The translations under genes and the position numbers were made by a program. The notes under the pieces are model-generated. The model worked only from the letters and a program-made list of their open reading frames with translations. It was not told the origin of the DNA and searched no databases. Below are positions 57,001 to 64,000 of a stretch of DNA of 64,000 bases, in pieces (position 1 is the stretch's first letter; each line of letters begins with the position of its first letter). The stretch is from Marsupella aquatica. Its lineage: Eukaryota > Marchantiophyta. The stretch is taken from positions 20,832,001 to 20,896,000 of the forward strand of contig OZ316895.1 in assembly GCA_973895155.1 (NCBI GenBank). The letters are read 5' to 3'.

Positions 57001-58365
57001 AATTTTGAAATTCTATTCTTCTTATGGAAGCTTACTACAAAATCCTTATGGCAAGTCAGAGAAAACTGATCACATAGATCTGAGATGTCCTAGTCTAAGG
57101 TGCTTTGCTCAGGTCTCTTTAGTAGACCGATGGTTGACTGACTGAAGTGAAGTCAAGTAGCTGGACCAGCTCACAATCTGTGGTTGATATGTCCAGGGTA
57201 AAGTAATTGTAGTAGGGTACTTTGGTAGAAATGCATGCTCCAGAGCAGGGCGTCTACCCTGTGTTGGATGGGCCTGCTTTTGGTTTTCAAGGCAAAAAAA
57301 ACACATCTTGAGAGAGAAAACACGGGAACAGAGTCCAAGTGTGTGCCCAATGAGCTCCTTGGTCATGGACCTGGTGTATTGTCCGTTTCACTACCAGAAA
57401 CTTGTACAATGTAGTGAGACTTGGGAAGATTGAATAGAAAGAGTGAATGAAGGAACAGAGAACTTCATAACGTAACATACTTTTGAGATATCTGTAAGCA
57501 TTCAACAAAAGGCAATCACAATGATTCTACGAAAAGTCTGTTCTGAACCCTATGGGCATGACATGGCAATCAAAAGGATTCTGAATAAATGAAGTGTTGC
57601 TGACCTAGAATTCGTTTTCAGATAGAATGCTGAACTAATTGCTGACAAAGCAGACTCAAATATGCATGGTCACCATAGATTCTCGAGAAGAAAGAACCCT
57701 ACTTATGCCCAACTCTCATTTAATTTTCGTTTATGGTTTCTCAACTAGCCTACAAAGTTCAGCTCGGGGAATGTGCTGTGCTCCTTACACTCTGACATAC
57801 AATACTACAAGTAAAGTCTTTGCCAATGGCAAACTAGAGAATTCAATGACCAACCTGAGCTTACTGCTCAATTCTCCATACAACTGAGCCTAAATATTCT
57901 GAGAAATATTCAGCCAGTGCGGAACACTTCAACACTACTGTAGGAGACTCAATCAGTGTATTGTAAAGTCAATGGGCGGATAGGCCAAAGTGATAGAGAG
58001 ATCACTAATCAGTTTAAAACCTCTTGAGTCTAGAAAATGATGCAGCCCCTCTGGACGAGACAACTTTTACACCTTCACTCATTGGCACTCTTTCCAACAG
58101 TTAAAGTTTGATCTTCAATATCTGCCTTGCTATCCAACAGAATAGTCTCTTCTTGGGCTCTTCATATATATATTAGTGACAGCTTGGAAAACGTGTGTTC
58201 CTAACCTAATATTCATAGGTTTTATGCATGATTGAGGGAATTATGAGTTTCCAAAGATTATCCTCTGGCCACAAAGAATGAATGAATGAAAGAGACTGAT
58301 TTGTGTCCCCAATTGAGCCAGGGGACAAGGAAACAAAGCCTTCCAAGAACCGTAGCAGAATTATG
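54029..58365. other. 4.3-kb A/T-rich intergenic region
   Basis: No coding domain, RNA gene, long repeat or element end was recognised on either strand. Confidence 0.45.
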
Positions 58366-58575
58366 GGCAGCAGTTCAAGGTATTGCAAGATGGAGATTCT
58401 TCTGGATCAACCCCACTTTGAACCTATGCTGCTCATGAATTTGCCTCTTCATGAACTAAACCAAACTGAATATATCACTTTCGGCAGCAGTTCAAGGTAC
58501 TGAAAGATGGAGCTCCTTCTGGATCAACCCCACTTGAACCCAGGCTGCTCATGAATTTGCCTTTTCATGTAGTAA
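58366..58575. repeat. 117-bp tandem duplication
   Basis: CAGCAGTTCAAGGTA starts both units (58368 and 58485), followed by TTCTGGATCAACCCCACTT and GCTGCTCATGAATTTGCC. It lies downstream of AIG1 paralogue 2. Confidence 0.88.
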
Positions 58576-59035
58576 AGTACAGCCAATTTTGTGAATACAT
58601 CAGCTCCAAGATGAAGATCTTCGTTATTTGAAACTTGGGATTCACGATCTCATTGCAAGGATGTAGGTTTTCGTTACCATTTCAAATGTTGAGATATTGG
58701 ACTGGAAGGGTAGAACTTAGCTGCTACCCAGATTCGTGTAGGAATGAGCTTCTGCTGTCTCCTTAGAGCTTGGATGATGAGATTTCTTTGTAAACTCATT
58801 CCGAAGACGTCAAAAGCTTTGATCTGTCATCGATCTCAATTGAGGTCTCTCCGTATCTGCTTCCGTTTCTTTGGCATACACTTGTATCCTCTGTGACTTT
58901 GGTGCGGAGAAAGTGGCCCTCAATCGATCGGAGCCGACTTGTGAGAGTCGGTTTCTTCGACGAGAATTGTCCAAAAATTGCATTTGCATGATTGGAGCAA
59001 CTGGTTCGATCAGAATCCATTCTTCAATCTCATCT

Positions 59036-60577
59036 TCAGTCACCTAGAGTTTCTAAGGGCAAGAGAAGACATCCGTCTTCAGGCGAGAGTAGAATGGACA
59101 GTCGATGCAGCCCAGTAGAGACCCTGTACGCCCCAATTCTCACTAGATTGAGTGCCCACTGAATTCCGACTGTCATTGCCTGCAAGTGGAACACGGCTTC
59201 GGACATTACATCCAGCTCAGTCATCTTGGACCACTCTCCAAAATGACACCAAGTGTCGGATCGCTGGAGACTCATGAGACCACACTCTAGCTCCTTGAGA
59301 GAGTCCTCTCTGACCTGCTGATCCTCCATCTCCAATTCCTCATCCTCTTCGTGCACCTCAGGGAAGTCTGCGCTGAGGAAACTCTCACAGCCGAAGAAAC
59401 ACTTCTTTAAGTGGTCGATGTTCTCAGGCAGCCAATTTTTGTCAGCGACGTCCATGACTACTACCGTAAAATGGTCCTTGATGGATTCTCCAAATAGTGC
59501 CACAAAGAATGTCCAGAGAAGCGCCTCGAGCTTGTCTATTCTGCCCTTCTTGACGACATATATGTAATGTGTGTAGATCCCTCCGATCATCTGTACATAC
59601 CTCTTGATCTTCCTCTCTCCTTCCTCTGATGTTATGGAGCCATCCCTCAGTTCTCCGAAGCCCGGTGTATCCACCACATACCACCCTCTCCCTTCCCCAT
59701 ACTGGACGCTTGTGGTTTCCCCTCTGATGCTGGAGCTAGATTTGAGCTGTTTGGAATTGGGATCAAGTCGTCCCAAGGTGAGCATCTGTGCAAGAGTGGA
59801 CTTCCCACTCCCGGACCTCCCAAACAAAATCACTCTTTCAGCGACCCATGGCCCTAGCCTTGTGATATTTCTGGCATTCGTCGGCATATCTCTGATCATG
59901 TAGAAGGTCGCTTCATCGGTAGCCTTAACCGTAATATTCTTTGACTTCTCCCGTCTTTCCAGTCGGAAGATGTTTCTAACAGCTGAGTTGACGATATCAG
60001 TGAACGAGTCTCTGTCCCTCAAATCCGCATAACTGACATTGTTCGTTGAGAACTTGTGTCGCTCGATGAAGTTTGCCATCCGCCTCCTCTCATTGAGCGC
60101 TTCATCGTCGTCAAACTTGTCGTCTCCGTTCACTGCCACGAAAATGATGGACTGCTTGTGCTCCGGGAAAATGAAGTTGCCCAAGAAGTGCAACCAGGAA
60201 TAGACTTGTAGGTAGAAATTTGTCTCTTCGGTCTTGGACTCCTCGGCGATAAGGGCGTCGTCACCTGCGATCACGCAAACTACGCATACCCGTCTCCGAA
60301 GCATCCGCCGGAGGGCGTTGTCTGCAATCCAGCGCTTAACTTCATGGAAAACTTGCTCTCCGATATAATGTTTGGAGAAGGGGACAGTGTCAACAACCAA
60401 AAGCTCCGACTTTCTCGTGAAATTCCGAACCCCCGACTTTGAAACATCGACTTCCCAGGCTCCAACAGCTTCAGCTAAAGCATCTGCCACCCGAGATTTG
60501 CTTCGTGAGTCCGTTCCAACCACCAAAATTACCCCTTCGTCGTTACTGTTTCTCCCGCTGTTGCTCTGCATCGCCAT
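59036..60577 (-). CDS. AIG1/IAN-type GTPase with an N-terminal degenerate GTPase-like domain (paralogue 2)
   Basis: Intronless, 513 residues from the ATG at 60577 (MAMQSNSGRN); the six preceding bases (AAGTA before ATGG) give a fair context and the frame upstream has no other ATG. Organisation matches the gene at 15425-16921 from end to end. The N-terminal half has GTDSRSKS (about 21-28) in place of a P-loop and DTVPF (about 63-67) in place of DTPGF. The C-terminal half has an intact P-loop GRSGSGKST (253-261), SSSIRGETTS, and G3 DTPGFGE (303-309). The G4 region reads VVMDVADKNW, which is not a standard motif. An acidic linker (about 415-428, EEDEELEMEDQQ) and an amphipathic C-terminal region ending LLPLETLGD follow. 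It is probably a membrane-surface GTPase. The exact role is unknown. Confidence 0.85.
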   Translation of the reverse strand: MAMQSNSGRNSNDEGVILVVGTDSRSKSRVADALAEAVGAWEVDVSKSGVRNFTRKSELLVVDTVPFSKHYIGEQVFHEVKRWIADNALRRMLRRRVCVVCVIAGDDALIAEESKTEETNFYLQVYSWLHFLGNFIFPEHKQSIIFVAVNGDDKFDDDEALNERRRMANFIERHKFSTNNVSYADLRDRDSFTDIVNSAVRNIFRLERREKSKNITVKATDEATFYMIRDMPTNARNITRLGPWVAERVILFGRSGSGKSTLAQMLTLGRLDPNSKQLKSSSSIRGETTSVQYGEGRGWYVVDTPGFGELRDGSITSEEGERKIKRYVQMIGGIYTHYIYVVKKGRIDKLEALLWTFFVALFGESIKDHFTVVVMDVADKNWLPENIDHLKKCFFGCESFLSADFPEVHEEDEELEMEDQQVREDSLKELECGLMSLQRSDTWCHFGEWSKMTELDVMSEAVFHLQAMTVGIQWALNLVRIGAYRVSTGLHRLSILLSPEDGCLLLPLETLGD

Positions 60578-62150
60578 TACTTGAATGTGCCGAATCTCGA
60601 TAAACAGAGGGCGAGTCAATTTTCACTGATCAATAGACAGGTTCAAAATTTGTTTTCCGCTTCAAAGCAATAATCCGAATTCAGAACTTTCTCACGTCTC
60701 TCTCTTGGTCTTGGTCTGATTCTCGTCCACCAGGTAAAATATGGCGGTTGTATGTCCTCTACAGACTTGTCGAACGTCGTCAATTTTAAGATGAAAGCTT
60801 CCAGAAGATCGCTGCAGCAAATAATCAATACGTGCTGAGGTTGCCCGTGTACTACTCACGGTAAGGCAGACCTACGCCGCACATAATTAGTGGCGTGGGA
60901 TTTTATCAATTACGTGAGTTGGAAGGAATGTGGCTTTCTCGAGGACCAAGCAACCTAACAGGGTGATATCATTTTCTACATGCTCTAATCGATCAATCAA
61001 TCAATCAATTTCGTTCCACAAATCTCATGTCCGTGGTGAGGTAGTCCGTGTGCTGCTCATGCTAACCTATACATGATTCATGCGCGGGATTTAACAAACT
61101 CCGTGAGTTGGACAGCGACTGTTCTCGAAGGCCTAGCGAATACAGTTTTCTCAATACTCAAAGAGATATTTCCTAAATGTGTCTAACTGTGAGTAGCCCT
61201 TGTCCAGCCCTTTCAGTCATGTCATGGCCAGCTGAGTCAAGAGCGAAGACTCATCCTAGTGGTCGTGATGTGCTTCCGTTCTCCATCTTCTCCGACTCAA
61301 AAGCTCTTAAGTATGCTAGAGCCCTCTGCTGGGAAAATTTCTAGGATGGCGGTAAAGCCACTACGGTGGCGCAAAACGCGTTCTCAGCCTGAGGCAAAGC
61401 TACCCGTCCCCTTACTTTCTGTTGTTGACACTCTCTCGCAAATCTATCAATACTCTGTTTCAGGCACGTGTTGTTGCGTCCGGAATGGACGCAGCCGCTT
61501 AATTGTTTGCTCCTACTTCTTCCTCTGGAAATCAGCGAAGAAATTGACTGGGTGGGTGCCTCCCCATCCGTGTGAATTGAACAAAAAAGTGGAAGTTTTC
61601 TCCGGTGCCTGCGCATGGAATTGACAGAGTTGAAGAAGTCCACGAAGGTCTCATGAATGAAACAAGTGTCATGACACTGTCATATCATCATATCACGTGC
61701 TTTCCACGATGTTTCTTAATCATTTCCAGGTGCTCCATTGTGGGCGTCATGTAATCATTCTTGCTGGGTTTCCGATCATTCACTCACGGCTAAACTTTGA
61801 TTCAGGTTTGGCCGACTGCCTGAGTCCACGCCGTTAGCGATCATACTCCATTGATCTTCTACTCCTCGTGAGTTGCGATTGGCGTCTGCCTTCAGTTGTT
61901 GACCCGGTAGGTTCACAAGTGTCTCGACTTGAGGAGTGAGGATGACTCAGAGTGGGCATCAGTCTGCGGTGGCCATGAACGAGATTTTGGGGGGCCCCGG
62001 TGACCTGTTGGGTCTCTCGGCGTGAAACAAGTTCGTTAGAGCTTTTCCACGTTAGTAGGCTTCCTTCTGTCGACCAATTCATAAAAGGGCATCATCAAAT
62101 TCTCAAACCTTTATGTTTTGGCTAAATCTATCAGGCCCTCGTAAACTAGC
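60578..62150. other. Upstream region of AIG1 paralogue 2, with a diverged tandem duplication
   Basis: About 60838-60950 and 61020-61130 are diverged copies (CCGTGTNCTNCTCA, GGGATTT, GTGAGTTGGA and a TCTCGA block), period about 180. They lie 260-550 bases upstream of the start and may be part of the promoter. The frames at 61259-61643 overlap on both strands without domains. Confidence 0.45.
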
Positions 62151-62870
62151 TCATTCCAGGAACCTAAATTCCAATGACCTAAATTTTGCTGCCAGGGTTA
62201 TGGACCATGACCTAAATGTTGCAGCCCAGGTTATGGACCAAAAATATGGGGTTCCCGCAAAAGGTGACTGTCACTAACTCGGGCGGTCAGCGCAACGCCC
62301 TCCGCACCAAGAGTTGCTTTGCACGAGAAGAGTTGGTGTCCTTCAAGGAATCATTTGGCCCTTTGAGAATTGCCAGCAACCATTCTAAAATTGTCGGTCC
62401 CCAGCTATAGCCAATGGGAGAGTGTTGAAAACCATTTCAAACCTGAAACTCTGTGGATTATGTTGGCCCTAAACTTGGATTTCAGTCCAGGTCGTGCACA
62501 TAGATTTCTTAGAATGGCTGACTGGAATGGCCGGAAAAAATTGGGAGAGGGCACATAGATTTCTTAGAATGGCTGACCGGAATGACCGGAAAAAATTGGG
62601 AGAGGGCACATAGATTTCTTAGAACGGCTGACCGGAACCACCGGAAAAAATTGAGAGAGGGCACATAGATTTCTTAGAACGGCTGACCGGGAAAAATTGG
62701 GAGAGGGCAAGTTTGAGACTCCCTAAAGGGTGTTTTGGCTCTGGTCTTGGTCATGCAGGTTTTCCCGAAACTAAAGTGGCGGGCAAATAGGTGGTGCCAC
62801 TTGCAACCCAGGTCTGAAACGCTTTTTTGCAGCCTTTCAGGTTTTAGATGCCCTAATAAAATCAAGCCAG
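62151..62870. repeat. MITE-like repeat region with a 55-bp tandem array
   Basis: CACATAGATTTCTTAGAA starts units at 62497, 62552, 62607 and 62662 (period exactly 55; the last is shortened to about 45). Beside it GTTTGAGACTCCCTAAAGGG (62709) and TTTTAGATGCCCTAATA (62840) carry the same tip motif as the MITEs at 0.6 and 11-12 kb. The sequence at 62230-62300 resembles 11340-11410 in the opposite orientation. Confidence 0.8.
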
Positions 62871-63780
62871 GGCATGACCAAATCCAATAATATCAAGTCA
62901 AAAGGGCAAGCCCACTGAATTACTCAAATAGTATTGGATATTCATTTTACTCTCTTAGTGTTTTCCAGTTACTGAAATAAGCTTTGAGAGGCACTCTAGA
63001 TCATTGAATTCTTACTGCATTGATTTCTGGATTTTTAGTGGTTGCATCCTCTATGGGCAACTCGAACACACTGGTCTTTGTGAATGGAATTCAAAAAATC
63101 TTTCAAGGCAAAATACTCCAACATGCTGCTCAATAACACACTGCACGTCTAAACTACTGGTTCACGTTCAAGAAAAGGTGAATTTCAAGGCGACTTCCAC
63201 TCCACCTGAAGGTAATGGTTATTATTCAAAGTTCCCCGCGGCTTACCGAAAGAAGAAGTACTCAGTCTTTGCACTCGGATGACTTGCACCGCAAGTGCAA
63301 GCCAACATTGCAGAAAGGAAAGTGACAAATAGAGTGAATCGATCGTCAGTAAAGTAGCAAGGCTCTAGACTAGACTGTCTAATAAGAACAATTACCCAGT
63401 AGTTTTCCGATCCAAGACTAAGCAAATGAAGCTGAAGATCACACCTGCCAAATTTTGTCCAACAAATCATGAATGTGGATAATTTAATCAAAATAACTGG
63501 AAGATCAACAGAATTGAGAATACAAAGGAAAACTCCTTCCACGCTTTGAGCCGGAAGCAAGAAGACCTAACATCCACCCAGATAGCCTGTGGATACATGC
63601 TACAATTGCCTCAATCCGGAGCATCATCTCTTTCTAATAAGCTTTGGTCGATAGCAATACATCGACATTTTAGCCCTTTGCAAGAACCTTGGACATCCGG
63701 GCGTTTTATGGACCAGCAATTCACATGTTACTCCAATTCGTTGATGGCACCACTACTCATGTTAACCAGAATGCAGTTTT
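62871..63780. other. Intergenic or 3' UTR of the TPR gene, no other gene seen
   Basis: Short frames without domains. The part next to 63781 would be the 3' UTR of the minus-strand TPR gene. Confidence 0.4.
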
Positions 63781-64000
63781 TCATCTCCGCAGCCGTTGTA
63801 GGGCTTCCTTGGCATCAGGAGACTTGGGATCCAGCAAGACTGCATTGTTGAATGCCTCGATTGCCTTGTCCAAGTTGCCATCCTTCTCATAAGCTTCACC
63901 TAACAAGACTTGTAACCGGGGATTCTTGGGAGTGAGGGAAACTGATTCGTTCAAATCTAGCAAGGCTTCCTGGATCAACCCACTTTCAGATTCTAAGGCG
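63781..64000 (-). CDS. C-terminal exon of a tetratricopeptide-repeat (TPR) protein, cut by window edge
   Basis: The frame is open from the window edge to the stop at 63781, about 72 residues. It contains two TPR motifs: one around ALLDLNESVSLTPKNPRLQ and LLGEAYEKDGNLDKAIEAF, and a second, partial one, NNAVLLDPKSPDAKEALQ. The signature residues (G and Y of GEAYEKDG, A of DKAIEAF, P after the second helix) are all present. The protein ends RLRR. TPR arrays bind partner proteins; with only the end visible the family member cannot be named. The upstream exons lie beyond 64000. Confidence 0.8.
   Translation of the reverse strand, partial: ALESESGLIQEALLDLNESVSLTPKNPRLQVLLGEAYEKDGNLDKAIEAFNNAVLLDPKSPDAKEALQRLRR

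Overview
This window is plant nuclear DNA: gene-poor, about 40% GC by eye, and full of transposon debris. Plant origin rests on a DUF247 membrane protein (a land-plant family), a p24 cargo receptor with a plant-type tail, two AIG1/IAN-type GTPases, plant-type PIF/Harbinger and Helitron ends, and a retroelement primer site of the plant tRNA-Asp type. The presence of a Replitron-like HUH endonuclease, the compact genes and the repeat load make me lean to a non-flowering plant such as a lycophyte. That lean is inference; no marker here fixes the species.

Layout. 0-5 kb: MITE foldbacks, a duplicated exon-like fragment and an 89-bp tandem duplication. 5.78-6.43 kb: an intact intronless p24 gene (minus). 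6.86-11.0 kb: a complete 4.1-kb PIF/Harbinger element with TTA target duplications, an intact Myb-like helper ORF and a transposase broken by two amber codons. 11-12.1 kb: small TA-flanked palindromic MITEs. 15.4-16.9 kb: first AIG1 double-GTPase gene (minus). 18.7-20.45 kb: probable nonautonomous Helitron carrying a minisatellite. 20.4-28.6 kb: LTR-retroelement debris, including a gag pseudogene with three zinc knuckles, a tRNA-Asp primer site and a separate coiled-coil ORF. 28.6-36 kb: mostly unassignable, with one long inverted repeat. 36.3-42.1 kb: an HUH endonuclease gene with several tandem-repeat blocks, bracketed by a 37-bp direct repeat. 43.1-46.6 kb: a two-exon DUF247 gene followed by decayed copies of its own 3' end. 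48.9-49.2 kb: probable tRNA-derived SINE. 49-58 kb: little recognisable. 59.0-60.6 kb: second AIG1 double-GTPase gene (minus). 62.5-62.7 kb: a 55-bp tandem array. 63.8 kb to the edge: last exon of a TPR protein (minus).

How the parts relate. Likely working host genes are p24 (ER-Golgi cargo sorting), two paralogous two-domain GTPases, DUF247 and the TPR gene. They are not an operon-like unit; they are separate genes between transposons. The most unusual items are the HUH endonuclease with its repeat-rich surroundings, the paired pseudo-GTPase plus GTPase architecture shared by two paralogues 42 kb apart, and the shedding of DUF247 tail copies. Every nonsense codon in the transposon ORFs, and all nine differences between the two LTR-like repeats, fit transitions of the kind made by deamination of methylated cytosine.
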